A stretch of DNA of 64,000 nt from Apodemus sylvaticus (GCF_947179515.1 NC_067473.1:126579759-126643758), one strand, 5' to 3'; positions 23,901 to 36,300 are shown, numbered from the stretch's first letter. A program made the numbers and translations. Notes: generated from the sequence alone by a model not told the origin.

Positions 23901-26610
23901 AGTGCTGAACCCTAAGAAAACGGCAGTTACTGCTTTAAAGTCACTATGCTTTGGGGTGTTCTGAAAGTCAGAAAGAAATAGTAAACTGTGAGTTACATAC
24001 ACATCATTCATAACAAACCAAAGAAACAGTGTCAGCTGCCAGCGCCTCCTCCTCATCTTTTTTTTCTACATGTGATACGGGCATGTGATATTCATGCAGC
24101 TTGGTTATACCTGAATACATCTGTACACCAGCCAACACATTTCTGCTCACGTCTAGGATGAGGGCAGGGCATTCCTATACCTGGTTTGTATAGGAATATA
24201 CAAACCATCATGTCTAACTCACCACTGATTCCTCACTGTGACACTGACTCAGCAGTGTGCCCCTGTTTCTGTGGCACTAGAGTGTGGTCTTCAGGACAGC
24301 ACAATGTATTGCATACAAGTTTGTATCTGTGGTCAGAAAGGAAAAAAAACCACCATGGGAATCTTCTATCTCAACAGCCCAAATTATCCCAGGCCAGAAC
24401 CGCACCCAGGCCAGAGCACAGGATGCGCACCAAGATGCTCTGAGCTGCGGCCCTTCTGTCAGGGCTCCCAACACTCAGTACGTCTCACAGACCTCTGAGA
24501 CCTTCAATTCAAAAAGGAAATAGCACGTGTAAATATTTCCATCCTTTCTGTAGTCAGCTGATTTGTGTTTAGGAAAATCCTCCAACAAGAAAAACACACG
24601 GTTAATTATCTTTGACACACAACATTAAAAAGTAGCCGAGAAGGAGAAAAACGGCCTTTTGTTTTTAGGGATGTAAATTGTTATATGGTCAATCAAACCT
24701 AATCTATTCTAATTTATTCACATAGAAAGTCAATTATTCAAATGCTCTTAATTGGGCCTCCACACTGTCTTGGTGGCCAGTGAACCATTCAGAGGGCGGA
24801 TGTTTGGAGTATGCATGTTTTAACATGAATTAGTTGTCCTATCTTCACAGTTTCCTCTTTCTCTGATAGTTGAGGGAACACAGAATATTTGAAGAAAGTA
24901 CAACTGAACAGAAGAGAAGGCATTCAGCACTCTTGGTGTTCTGGGATGGAGACATATGCTCTGTGGACTTTCTCTACTCAATGGATATGAAAAGCCCACT
25001 GGATTTAAACTACCACCAATTGTTTAAAGGAAAATAGGACAAAGGTTCTAAGGGAATATTGGTAGCACCTTCAGGAAAACACTACACTAAACAGCAAACT
25101 TCACAGCGCGTATCGCGGTAGTACAATACCACCAGCTGTGGGCGGAGCAGTGGACCTGGACACACATAGGCTGATGCAGGGAGAAACCCAGTGCAAAGGC
25201 CAGCTGCCCCTTCTCTACACCTGCCTCATGTAGATCAAGGGACAGCTTATATCCGTCCTAATTAGGAAAGCTTCTGCCTGTGGAGTTGCTCAGGAGTCAA
25301 ACTTCAGTCCCTTTATCTGTGCTATAATGGAGAAGGCTTTGACTATGAAAAAATAAAAACATTATCAGAACTCCATTACAAGCTACAGAAAGCACAGCCA
25401 TCCACGCCTGGCCGTCAAGGACTGTATCAAGATGTTAGCTATGGAGGGCAATCAGGACTGACTGCACCTCCAAGGGCTGGAATGACCTAAGCCAATCTAG
25501 CCTTCCTCCTCTATCACAAAAGTATACCATCTCAAAATCATCTCTAGGCCAGAAAGGTTGTGGGAGCTCTTGCTTAACAAAAGCCTCCCAAGCCACTGGG
25601 AAGAGCACAGAAGAATCAGACGGGGCTTCATTCAGTTGCTTCTACTTCTTAAAAACAATCTTGCTGCAAACCTCACATGAGGCTTTTGTTTATCTCTCAT
25701 TGACCAGAAGGAAGTCACAGGATCCTGGCCACCCAGCTAAATGGGAGGTTTGAAGTGTCATAGAACTGGCATTCCACTGATAGCCAGTAAGGAAGAAAAA
25801 TAATTAATACTGGATATCCCAATAGCCCCCTTTTTACTCCCAAAGTAATGCCTTGGTAGTAAACCACCTGATTCCATTCATATCTGATGGTAGGCCAATT
25901 AAAAATATCAGTGGTGACAACGTTAATCTTGAAGGAATTCAGAGTACAAATTCCAAATTGGCTAAAGACAGACATACAACAATAGTGATAATGAGTGTGA
26001 CTGTAGAAGCTGACCTCAATGTCTACTGTTTACTGAACAGCAGACCATATGGCAAGAGCTTTAACATCATAGATAACCAATCTATAGATAATTTTTGTAG
26101 AGCTTTTAAGTCCAGGCCATGAAGACAATATTAGCCTTAGAGATGGGAGGACTTTTTCTAGGGCTCCTTACTAAGATCCTGGACAACCTGTCACCCTGGG
26201 GGTTATCATCACCCCAGTGAGATCATAAGAATTCTCATTTTATAGAAAAGAATGTAAACTCAATGTAAAGAAATGTAAAAAAAAACCCTCAAATTCAAAG
26301 TGTGAACATGCTTTAATGTACAATAACTACAGCTGACTACATCTCTGAACCAAAGGTTGGGTTTGTTTACAACATTGTTATTTTAACAACTAGAAATCAA
26401 GGGGTCCAGAGAAGATATTAGGAAAGCTGGCATGTCACTCTGGCTTTGAACCTTAGTGATGCCGACTTGATTGTAAAAACAACCTGCAATCTTTTGAGAA
26501 GGAAGCATCACTCAATACAGGAAGAAGCAAAGACTCACCCAAAGCAGTCCCAGCTGCAGGTGACTCACTGAATGGGAATGCAGCAGTGAGCATCGTTGTG
26601 GGGTTAACAC
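20997..26610. other. Long intronic stretch, unassigned
   Basis: The longest repeat-poor stretch in the window (5.6 kb). Open frames of up to 138 codons (minus strand, 21456-21872) have no recognisable similarity, no splice support and no codon pattern I would trust. AT-rich sequence at 24550-24800 looks like possible conserved noncoding DNA. Confidence 0.45.
24171..24206. repeat. Two overlapping, mutually exclusive hairpins
   Basis: Stem A pairs ATTCCTATA (24171-24179) with TATAGGAAT (24189-24197). Stem B pairs GGTTTGTAT (24183-24191) with ATACAAACC (24198-24206). They share bases 24189-24191, so only one can form at a time. Confidence 0.93.
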
Positions 26611-26611
26611 T

Positions 26612-26935
26612 GGGCCTGGGGGGGAGATGGCTCAGAGGTAAAGTGCTTGCTGCACAAGCACGGGGACCTGAGTTTGAGCCCCAGAACTGACTAAAGAAAA
26701 ACACAACTATCCCAAAAAAACTGGACAAGGGGGCATGAGTTTGTTATAATCCAAGTGCTGAAGAGGTGGAGACAGACCTGGGGTCAGCTGGCTGGCCAGC
26801 CCTGCCAAGACATCAAATTCTAGGTCAGTGAGATCACACAACTCAGGCAGAGGATATGATAGCATCCCTGCTAACAAAGAAAAGCCAAGGTTGTCCTCTG
26901 GTCTTGTGTGTGCATGCATGTGCATATTGACCTGC
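26612..26935 (+). repeat. B4/RSINE1-type composite SINE
   Basis: Starts GGGGGGGAGATGGCTCAGAG, then AAGTGCTTGCTGCACAAGCA and GGGGACCTGAGTTTGAGCCC (tRNA-like head with B-box-like GAGTTTGAGC), a B1-like body, CTGGCTGGCCAGCC, and a TTGTGTGTGCATGCATGTGC tail. It is the only one of this type in plus orientation here. Confidence 0.85.
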
Positions 26936-27950
26936 CTATGTATGCAAAAGCACCATACCACGGAAGATGTATGTCTTGGAAGGAGGAAGAAACAAGAGAG
27001 GGTCTGAGCAATTGACCTGATGCCCCAGAGCTCAACAGTATGGTCTGGTTTGCTTTACTCAAGTCCCCAGCTATCCTGTTCTCTGGGTTCTTTCCTGCTG
27101 AAAGATGTCCCAAATATACACAGGACAGAAAATTCTATGGCAAAGACACTGCTTTTTGTTTCAGTGGGCTTTTAACAGAATGTCTTTGTATGCTTCTCTC
27201 CCTAGCACTGAGAAGGAGGGAACTAAAATACAACCATTAGCAAATTACCCACATGGCACATGAGCTTAACACCCCAAACAAGACTCAAGGCTGATCATGG
27301 AAGCTAGCTCATTTCATTTTCTTCTGCCAACTCTATAAATCTGTTTGAATCTTAAGTGGAGATTATATATTTAAGTAACTCTGGAATTCTGGCAAGTATA
27401 AAATATAAAATATAATTAGGTTCCATATAGCTATAACAGAAGCAGCACAAAGGCTTGATATAAGGAAGATGGTCTTGAACACCCATCTCCATTTATTTTT
27501 AAAAACCATGCAGTAAGTATCACTGGAAAGACAGGACCAATCACCAAAGCAGAGGCTCAAGCTCTGGCAGCTGTGCCCTTCAGAGCTGGGAATCCCTCAG
27601 GATGATGACCTGTTATGTGGGATGTTCAGTTGCAGCCCTGGCCTCTTCTCCCTAGATATTAGCAACTCACTCACCCCAAATTGACAGCCCCAAAGAGTTC
27701 TAGACATCACCAAGTGTTCTCTGAGGGGCAACAAGGCCCCTATTTGAGAGAAGCACAGAACTGACAGATATCTCCACTGTGTAGAACCTAGGGAGACTTC
27801 CAAGTAAACAGTGAGGATTGAGGCAAACTAAGTGTCGAGAGAAAGGTGTCTGAGACAGACAGAGGTGTCTGTGCTGATAAGAATAGAAAGTCAAGAGCTG
27901 TAGGACAGACCATACTTCTCAGTCTCCAAATGTAAGAGGTGTAGACTCGT
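26936..27950. other. Intronic stretch, nothing recognised
   Basis: No SINE or coding similarity supported. Confidence 0.45.
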
Positions 27951-27953
27951 TTG

Positions 27954-28107
27954 AAGCCAGGCATGGTGGTGTACACCTAAATTCCAAGCACTCAGGAGGC
28001 TGAGGCAGGAGGATGAAGAATTTGAAAGCAACCTCTGCTTCATAACAACCTACACTGAAAATCAAGAAAAGAAAAAAAAAAAACAAAAAGAAAAAAATCA
28101 GCAAAAG
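27954..28107 (+). repeat. B1-family SINE with A-rich tail
   Basis: GCCAGGCATGGTGGTGTACA, CAAGCACTCAGGAGGCTGAG and GCAGGAGGATGAAGAATTTG, followed by an AAAGAAAAAAAAAAAC tail. The second half diverges from the B1 consensus, so it may be an older (proto-B1) copy. Confidence 0.85.
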
Positions 28108-28525
28108 ATGGAATATCAACTGGCTTGTAAGTAGTAACAAACTAAACCCAGAGGAAATCTAAGAGGACATCTGTGGGCCACAGCTGGGGGCTGTCAACAT
28201 TCAGATTGCTTTTATTAAAGACAAACAGGACTTAGACAGTTTAACCCTTTGTTGAACACAGCTTTTTAGCACACCAGGCACTCAGCATTGAAGACTTACT
28301 GACTTAAGATTCAGGCGCTATTCTGTATATCAGTCGACTACAGAGCAGGCCCATCCGTACTGAATCGGCACTGCCTCATTCTTCTTGTAAGCTTACCAAG
28401 AGTGTCACAGTTCTCAGAGTCACCAGAAGAAACCCTAATACCAAAGAACACAAGATCAAAGGAGAAGAACTTCACTATTAGTTTGTTTTCTGTATATTCA
28501 TTGGTACATAGAGCACGTGTGCTAA
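28108..28525. other. Intronic stretch, nothing recognised
   Basis: Short unassigned stretch between SINEs. Confidence 0.45.
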
Positions 28526-28529
28526 CCAG

Positions 28530-28660
28530 AGGACAACTTTAGGAGTTGGTTCTCCTTCCACTCTGTGAGGCCTGGGAATGGAATTTAGAACACCAGGCTT
28601 GGTAGCAGGTACTTCTTTACCTGGAGTGATCTTGCTGGCCCTAAAACTTACCTTTTAAAA
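28530..28660 (-). repeat. B2-superfamily SINE (B3-like), first arm of an inverted pair
   Basis: Plus-strand reading CAGAGGACAACTTTAGGAGT, TCTCCTTCCACTCTGTGAGG, GGAATTTAGAACACCAGGCT, ending TTGCTGGCCC, is the reverse complement of a murid tRNA-derived SINE. The next SINE, 15 bp away, is the same type in the opposite orientation. Confidence 0.75.
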
Positions 28661-28671
28661 AGGAAGCAGTG

Positions 28672-28812
28672 AGGTGAGATGGCTCAGAGGGTAAAGGTGT
28701 TAACTGCCAAACCTGAAGACCCGAGTTCAATCCCCAGGGCCTACAGTGGAAAGATAACAGACTCCCCACAAACTACACATCCAACCCCTGCACATAAACA
28801 AACGTAAAAAAA
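28672..28812 (+). repeat. B2-superfamily SINE (B3-like), second arm of an inverted pair
   Basis: GTGAGGTGAGATGGCTCAGA, GGGTAAAGGTGTTAACTGCC and GACCCGAGTTCAATCCCCAG form the tRNA-like head with a good B box. ACAGACTCCCCACAAACTAC and an AAACAAACGTAAAAAAATGG tail follow. Confidence 0.82.
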
Positions 28813-29812
28813 TGGAAGCAGTAAAGATAAAAGATGTAGAATAGGAGATAGGTTTTTTCTTCCACAGATATGCTTCCATTCTCTAACGCGTGTTTCTATA
28901 GAATAAGGCGAAGCAGGCATAAGCGAGCTTAATCTTCTCTCTTAGTAATTCAATTGTTTAGGATCTGCTAACTTTCTCCTGTCGAGTCAGGCTGGGTCCC
29001 AGTGATCTCCTTTGAGACAGTATCAGTGATGCCAGGACTAGGGGCCATGATGACCCCACAAAGGTCAAGGACATACCTGCAGACCCCACCACCCCTGTGA
29101 CAGAGAGTAAACCAGCCTCAGAGAGGAATTAACATGGCACGGGAGCTAGGGAAATACCTGGAGTCCCGGACATCCAGGCCATTGTTTAGGAGCTGGAAGG
29201 CCGTCCCGTCCGTGTCCAAAGCAAGTTTCTCCCACGACAGACTAGGTTTTGCCTTCTTGAACATTTAACCTCAAGGCTAGACAGCAGAGACCTTGCCCTG
29301 GCCTATTCCTTTAGAAGTGCTCAAATGGTTACTGCAAAGTGACACTTTTCTAATTATTCTGTCAAGCATCAATCGCAGAAGTTCCTGGTTTCTGCATGCT
29401 CTGAGTGACAGGCAATCACTGTGTTACTTACAGCAAGTACTATGGCCCCGCCTGGACAGTCAGGGCTTGCTAGTTCTCAAGGACAAGAAATGCAGGGCTA
29501 GAGGGACAGAAGTCCTTGGCGGGGAGGGAATCACAAGTGGTTGTGCACACTCTGCTCAGACCAAGCACATCTATATCTGGACCTCTGACATGGGAACACC
29601 CTCAATGCCAAGGGGAACACTTGTAAAATTTAACCCTCAAGTCTAGAACTTTATTCATTCTGCTAAAGCCTGATTCAAACAGCAGACACAGGAACTGTCT
29701 CAGAGCCTCTATGGCTCAAAGTAGGAGTGGTAAGGTCTGAGACAGGAGTCTGAAGACCTGCCAAAATCTAAGCTAAAAGTTGTGTTCCCACTTTCTTAAC
29801 ATGCTGGGCTGC
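28813..29812. other. Intronic stretch, nothing recognised
   Basis: No repeat or gene supported. A 117-codon plus-strand open frame (29293-29646) has no recognisable similarity. Confidence 0.45.
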
Positions 29813-29814
29813 AT

Positions 29815-30145
29815 GTCCCTGTGTGTCCATGTGCTTATGTTCATTCGGTCATGTGCATGTATGTGCACACCGAGATGCCAAGGGTTAACACTCGGTCTCT
29901 TTCTCAGTTATCCTCTACATTGTTTTTATGACAGTGACCTTCAATAAACCTGGAGCTCACCAACTGCGAAGGGCCTTGGCCAGTGACCCCTGGGATCTTT
30001 CTAACTCCAGCCCTCAAGAGCCCCCCAGAACTGCGGTTAAAGTTTTCATAACTGGCTTTTTACATGGATACAGGGGATGTGAACTCAGGTCCACAGGCAT
30101 ACATGGCCAGCACTTTACCACCTGACCCATCTCCCTGGCTTTAGC
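29815..30145 (-). repeat. B4/RSINE1-type composite SINE
   Basis: Reverse-complement order: GTGTGTCCATGTGCTTATGT, a degraded B1-like body with AACCTGGAGCTCACCAACTG and CCAGTGACCCCTGGGATCTT, then GATGTGAACTCAGGTCCACA and CACCTGACCCATCTCCCTGG at the head. Confidence 0.82.
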
Positions 30146-32080
30146 TGATGGATTTCTAAGGAACGAGCCAGCAAGAGCTATGGGGAAGCAGGGATCGGGT
30201 GCAGAAGGAGTTCCTGGTAATTAGGAACACTCCGCCCATGTATTTGCCTTTGTTTCCTCTGAATGTTAACAGGCACTCTGCTTGAGTTCTCCCTCAGGCG
30301 GCAATTTGCATACAGATTCTGTAATAATATATAGGAAAAGAAACAAGGCAGACAGGCCTGTCTTTCAGCTGGTTTGGAGGCAGTGGTAGAGCTCCGTGAA
30401 GCTATCTGAAGCAGTGTGGCTGGCTATACACAGTGTGGTGTTGAGGATCAGAGGGCTCTCAAGAGCCTGGGGTGGAGAAAACTCAGCTTCCTCAAAAGCC
30501 GGTGGTTAGGGATGTCCAGACTAGGAACAACTGATCACTCCACTAAGCCGTTTCCTCTGTTCCCTTCCCACAATGCAGATTCCTACCTTCACCTAAGATT
30601 TGGTCACTCTGGTGGTATGGCACGTCATTGTGAGGCTTCTCTCTCTCCCTTCCTCCCTGTCTTTTAAGAATAAAATCCCAGATTCCTAGTTTGGTCACGC
30701 ATTCATCCTGAGTGGGCCCAGCCTAAGCTTAGACCTCCTCAGCTTTCTTCTCTTCGCCATCAGCTGCTGTCCGTCCCTTTCTCTCTGCTCTGCTCACTCG
30801 GCCCCTTCCTTTACTCAGACCTTCCTTCATGTGTTACTACTTTAGAGGCCCCTTCTCTGCTCACCCCACTTGCAGTAACTCGAGACTTACTATTGAGACC
30901 CCATGCAATCAGTAGACAGCTTGCCAGCTGTAGCCGAGCTCAGACTCTAATTCCCAACTTAATGGAACCTGGGCAGACGCAGTTCTAGGACATGTGGGGT
31001 CGCTTCTGGTTGCATCTGGCTCAGAGACTGACAGACCATCTACCTACACCTTCCTCTGTCTGCCTGGTCAGAACACCTCACCTCTATGCCTTCTTCCCTT
31101 CCTTCCTCCCTCCTTGCAAGATATCAGATCTGTATGGCAGTCTGACGGCTGACAGCCTCTTCCAATCCCTTGCAACTCCTCCTAATATTTATGCATATAA
31201 TCCTCTCTTGGTCAAGTCTTAAAGACTGTGACAAATACACTCATTCCTGTCCAATTTTGGCTTCTTGACCTGAAGAAAATTATCCAGAGTGTCACCTGCA
31301 ATGTGTGCTGTGCCCAGCCCTCTGATATGCTGGATTTTGACAAACAGGCTCTGATGTTATGCTGCTAATTGTAGTGAGACAAAGAACAAAGGCCCGGGAT
31401 TCTGTATAGTTCACCTCATGCCCAGCCTTTACACTGCCTCTCTGTTAAAACACTCCACCCTAAAAAACCAAACTTATGCTGGTTGGTGTTTTATAGGTAC
31501 TTTAAATAAAAACAAAACAAAAAAACACAAAAAACTAGATTGCATGAAATGGGTGTTAGGGCACCAGGTAACTGAAAGGACTTTCTGGAGTTGGCTTGGT
31601 TGCACTGACAGCCTCCATGTATCTAACTGGCTTTTTTGCAGCTTTTAAGGAAAGAAAAATAAACTTCTCAATTTATAGCTCTCTCTTGTGAGGAAAGCAA
31701 AATCTGATGTTCTGCCATTACTAACTCGGAAAGCAGCCAGCTATCAAGATGGCATCTGACAGGATGAAGTGGGTCTGCCCTTGTTGCTATCGATTTCCAT
31801 GTGGAAAACCCAGACCCTGGTCAACTCTTCTTTTCTTTTTAAAAGACACACTCTGGCTCCAGGGAGAAATGCTACAGTTTCGGAGCCCAGTTATCAATGC
31901 CAACTAAATGTTTTCTCAAACCAAACACACCCATTATGTACATCTCCCTTGTAGTCACTCAAGATGATGGGAAAAAAGACATACAAAGAACTTCTTTCTG
32001 CAGAGGTCACATGTGAGGAAAGAGATGCACACACATATATACAGACAAATAAACTCATCTTTTGCTTCTTTTCATGAGTA
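30146..32080. other. Intronic stretch, nothing recognised
   Basis: CT-rich patches at 30640-30660, 30770-30800 and 31088-31115. No coding exon or SINE supported. Confidence 0.45.
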
Positions 32081-32084
32081 GGTG

Positions 32085-32398
32085 GGAAGCCTGCATGTAT
32101 GCATGTTCACATGTGCACACAGAGGCGGGAAGCAGATGTGGAGATGTCAGGAATCTTCCTGCAGAATCTTCCTATTCTTTGAGACAGGATCTCTCAATCA
32201 AAACCAAAAGTTGTCACGAGGGCTAGCCTGGGTTGTCAGCTTGTTCTAGAGCATCCCCTAGCCCAGCCTCTGCCCTCTGAGACTAGAATTAAAGGAACGT
32301 ACCTGCCTAGTATTTATGTGGGTCTTGGGGACCCAAGTTAGGGTCGTCTTGCTTGTATAGCAAGTATTTTAAGTGCTGAGCCATCTCCCCAGACCTAA
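32085..32398 (-). repeat. B4/RSINE1-type composite SINE
   Basis: GCCTGCATGTATGCATGTTC tail side, TTTGAGACAGGATCTCTCAA, GACTAGAATTAAAGGAACGT, then AAGTGCTGAGCCATCTCCCC at the head (reverse complement). Confidence 0.8.
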
Positions 32399-32408
32399 AT
32401 AATACTTC

Positions 32409-32434
32409 AAAACAAACAAACAAATAAACAAAAC
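32409..32434 (+). repeat. (AAAC)n/(AAAT)n tract
   Basis: Short tetranucleotide repeat adjoining the preceding SINE head. It may mark the target of that insertion or a small separate expansion. Confidence 0.85.
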
Positions 32435-33044
32435 CCTCACAAACTTTCATGTATATGTTCACACTGTTGGACAACCTGTGCTTAATATATACAGAGTGAG
32501 CCACAGGAACATGTTGTATTACAAATAGATTTAAAAAATGAATCTACTTTCATCCCTGCCACCGACTTTGTTCATCCTGTATATTCACGAAATGTGCCTG
32601 AGAATGACAGAACAAATCACATTTTACTTTTTTTGACACACCAAAAGCAATGTTGCAGAACAATACATATGAATACTTTACTGTTTTCATATCTATAAGA
32701 AAGGAATTGCTGAGAAGGGCCAAGCACCAAAGTGTCATGTTTTAGCCCTAATCTCCACACCTGATAGTCAGAGATTTATAATAAAATATAGGATTATAAT
32801 TATGTCATTTTCATATTTCATTAACATTATACTTATTAGGTTAGCTTATAATGAAATATCTTTGATGACTACAATTTGTTTTTACCCAACTGTCAGGGTA
32901 GTACATAGATTTAGCTGTGCATAGACCCTCTGAAAACATCTATTAATATCCAAATAATAACATCTTAATAGGTTCCTATTGAACTTTCAGGATCACTTAC
33001 TAAACTCTTCAGGCAATGGCAGAAGTCACCTGTAATAGTTAATC
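32435..33044. other. AT-rich intronic stretch, nothing recognised
   Basis: Strongly AT-rich (about 32770-32990), without repeat or coding similarity. Confidence 0.45.
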
Positions 33045-33365
33045 TATCTTATGGAACTTGGACTCGTATGGAAACAAGCCTTGGGGCTCTGGGTGTGAAG
33101 AGGAGGGATTTCCTAGATGAAGTCAAGTGGGAAGATGCACGCACACTATTGTGACCGGTACAACTCGATTAGGGTTGGGGTCTCAGACTTCCTGAACAAG
33201 TTATCTACCTGAGCCCCAGCATCTGTGTCTCTGCTTACAAGCTATAAACAGGGTATGACCAGCTGCCTCATGTCTCCTAACATAATGGACTGTACCTCCA
33301 TCCTGCAAAGGACGTTTTGTTCCTTAAATGGTTTGTCGGGTGCTTTGCCACATCAACAAAAGTAA
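33045..33365 (+). repeat. Rodent LTR/MaLR-like interspersed repeat
   Basis: GAGGGATTTCCTAGATGAAG, GTGGGAAGATGCACGCACAC, TATAAACAGGGTATGACCAG, CTGCCTCATGTCTCCTAACA and TAATGGACTGTACCTCCATC follow a repeat common in rodent introns, which typically ends with a TGCTTTTGTCAGGGTGTTTT-like block. The family name is uncertain; it is noncoding. Confidence 0.6.
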
Positions 33366-33967
33366 CAAGCCAACCAACCTCAGGTATGGGGTCACGAGGG
33401 GACATTTAAGGAGAGAAATAAAATTTCCCCACATGTAGATGCTAGGTTGAACAGGGAAACTGTAATAGAGCTATCTGTAAAAGGATAAATGTAAGTGTGT
33501 ACTCCCAAGCTTACTTATAAACATACACCATGAAAAGACTCAGAGGCGATCATATGATGGCGATGAGAAAACCATGGTTAAATATTTTAACCATGGAGAA
33601 ATGAGTAAAGATATAAGAGAGCATAATGAAATCTGAAACAGGTAATAAGAATCTTGATGATGTAATTAAAAAAAACCAGTTTGTTGTTCAGTGGGAAAAC
33701 ATAAAATGAACCAAAGTTCACTTAGAATCACCTGTGCACAGCAATAGACAACAGTGGCGACACAGAGAGAGCACACTCATCTTAATGACTGTTACAGACG
33801 ACTGAGGACCAGTGAGTGATCCATTGCCTCCTGTGTCCTTTTGTATGTCTCAACCTCTGTCATGACAGTGCATCAAGTATCAGATCTGCATTACTTAGGA
33901 GATAAATACAAATGCTGTGGATAGGGAATTCTGAAATGTATTAGCTTTCAAAGGAGCTAGAGACAGC
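33366..33967. other. Intronic stretch with one hairpin
   Basis: Unassigned apart from the inverted repeat at 33572-33596. Confidence 0.45.
33572..33596. repeat. Inverted repeat, 11-bp stem with 3-base loop
   Basis: CCATGGTTAAA and its exact reverse complement are separated by TAT. Confidence 0.95.
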
Positions 33968-34165
33968 CAGGAGAGATGGCTGATCAGGCAACGGTGCTGG
34001 CTATCCAACCCAACAGCTGAGTCTGGTCTCTGGGAGCACACGGTGGAAGGAGAACTGACTTCCACACCGTCCTCTGGCTTCCACAGGGACACTGTGGCAC
34101 CTGTGCACCCTACACTTTCTCATCCACGCCCACCAAAAAAATAAGTAAATAAATGGAAACAATTA
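33968..34165 (+). repeat. B2-superfamily SINE (B3-like)
   Basis: GCCAGGAGAGATGGCTGATC, GGTGGAAGGAGAACTGACTT, CCGTCCTCTGGCTTCCACAG and an AAAAAAATAAGTAAATAAAT tail. Same family as the pair at 28530-28812. Confidence 0.8.
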
Positions 34166-36061
34166 GTGAAGAATATATACGAGAGTTAAAGTTTTTTTGT
34201 AAAGAATATTAAAAATAAAAACCAAATCAAACGAGCAGACAAGCGAGCACTGTGGTTCTACACAGGCCTCCTGGAGCCACACAGGAGCTTCTGACCATGA
34301 GGGGCAAAGCCTTTAGGACTAGGCACTGCATCATTATTGCAGTGTGAGCTAAGGTCAGTATTGCCCCAGCTTTATTTTAACATAAAGTTGTGTGTGGGAA
34401 AGAAATTGGCTGTTCTCTGCATACAATTTCTGAGTATATGCAGCCTCAGTCATGAATTCTAGCGACTTGCCAAAAGCAAAATGTAGACTGGCTCTCCATG
34501 TAATGCAATGGGGCCAGTTACCCCTGCTACTGAGTGCTTTTCCCTGCTGTTGGAGTCCTGCGAGATGGAGTGGGTACGTGCTAACAGGGTGAAATCCTCC
34601 AGACCGTATGCATCTGCATGCTGACGAGCAAGCACTGCTGCTACAATCCCCAGTGATGCTGGCCTGCTAGCTCCAGGCTGCTCCCGTTTGAGGAGCTGGG
34701 CTGAGTCTTGGCTTAACTGATGCTATAATGAACTTGGCTCCATTTCAGAAGAACATGCCAAGTCTTCCTCTATTTGCTCAAGTTTAACTTGCCTTATGAT
34801 GCTGCTTTCTTTCTGATTTGGAAGGTTTCATTCAATTCCAAAATTTTATAGCACAAGAAATTTTAAAACAGTTTTTAAAAGCTGCTTCACTTAAAATTAG
34901 ATTCAAACACACACTCGATGGTTGACTGTAGCCCTCCCTCAGCGTCTTTACTGACCTCTGTGATATTTGGACTCTGCTTGGTTTCAGTGTCCACGCCCAT
35001 GTCAGGCCCATTTATGATGCTTGCAGGTCTTTTGCCCCTGGCTTCTTTGCTCAGCAAAGTCTCCGTTCAGGGCTTAAAGGGGAGAGGAACACCATCCTTT
35101 CTAGTGTCTCCATTCCTTCTGGCTGTGGACCTACTACTGCAGACAGACCCAGCCTCCACCTCTGCCATCTCTGGAATCCAGGCCTCATGTCCTGTGCTGG
35201 TCAGCAAACATGACAAGGACCAACAGATGCCACACTACCCAGCAATGAGTACAAATCAGTACCTCAGCTTTCTATCAGTGTCTCATAAGCTAAAGGCAGA
35301 AATAACCAACAGCTGTCACAAAACGTCACCCAGGACTACTACTCTGTTGTGCTAAAGGAGGAGAGCTAATTCTGGTATGCTTTGGCAACACAGAGAAACA
35401 AGAAATTATATTAAATCTAGGTTTACCAACAAAAATTTCATTTTAAAAATTTGTAAGAAAATGGAATTATAGTTCTTTCTTGCTAATAACAACTGTAGAA
35501 AAAATATACTCTGGATTTGTCTTCCAGGAACAAAAGCTGCATAGCCTGTGAGCCAGATCAAAGACAAGTCGGCCAAAACCAACAGAACGCACCCATAAAG
35601 CAGTCCTGAGGGGAGAACCTCAGGCACCGGTGTTAGCTGGGGGTCGCCATGGTCCCGGAACTTGCCTAAAGCCGCCCTATAATATGTGTACACTGACAAT
35701 TGGTGCATAGCCCACCACAGATGAGGCTTTTGTTTTCACTTTGAAAATTCACCATGTCATGCCCAGGAAGGATAATGGCATGCATTTCAATAATCCTGCC
35801 TTTGTCTCACCTTAAAATCTGTATCTAATTAATAAAATGTCATCAACATTCACTCTAATTCGTAGGTATCCAATTTTAATGAGTGTCTACACTGATCCAC
35901 GAAGCCAGAGGAAGGCCAATGAGAGCCATGCTGTACTCAGAGCATTCCTGCCTCAGTACAGGGCTCCAGCCAGCGTACTCAGCACGTGTGGTGATCTCAG
36001 GTGGCACCAGGCGGATCCAAGGACTTGTGTGCTCCACATGGACTGTGTGCAGTATGCTTGG

Positions 36062-36062
<1 letters not shown>
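34166..36062. other. Intronic stretch, nothing recognised
   Basis: Contains a 145-codon plus-strand open frame (34918-35355) with no recognisable domain or splice support. I read it as chance. Confidence 0.45.

Positions 36063-36100
<38 letters not shown>
36063..36100 (+). repeat. (AC)n microsatellite
   Basis: About 19 perfect AC units. Confidence 0.98.
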
Positions 36101-36102
<2 letters not shown>

Positions 36103-36300
36103 TATAAATCTGACTATATGGACACAGAAAGAGGACAAATACGAGAGAGCACACATGAGTGAGTAAAACTGAGAAGAGACCTGGCGTCCATTACTGTAAG
36201 GACAAGAGTTCCAGAGGGAGACACATCGCTCACGGGAGTCAGGACCGGGTATCTTAAGGGATTCCCAATGCTAACAATGCTTATTAGTATGTTCTGCACA

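Noticed and set aside
20997..26610. Missing 3' Suclg2 exon in the repeat-poor interval
   Set aside because: I looked for coding matching the expected VEAILVNIFGG...LEGTNVQEA segment on the minus strand and saw none. A computed spliced alignment would be decisive.
34918..35355. Plus-strand open frame of 145 codons
   Set aside because: No recognisable domain, no promoter or splice context, opposite to the gene, and length within chance expectation for 64 kb. Not called as a gene.
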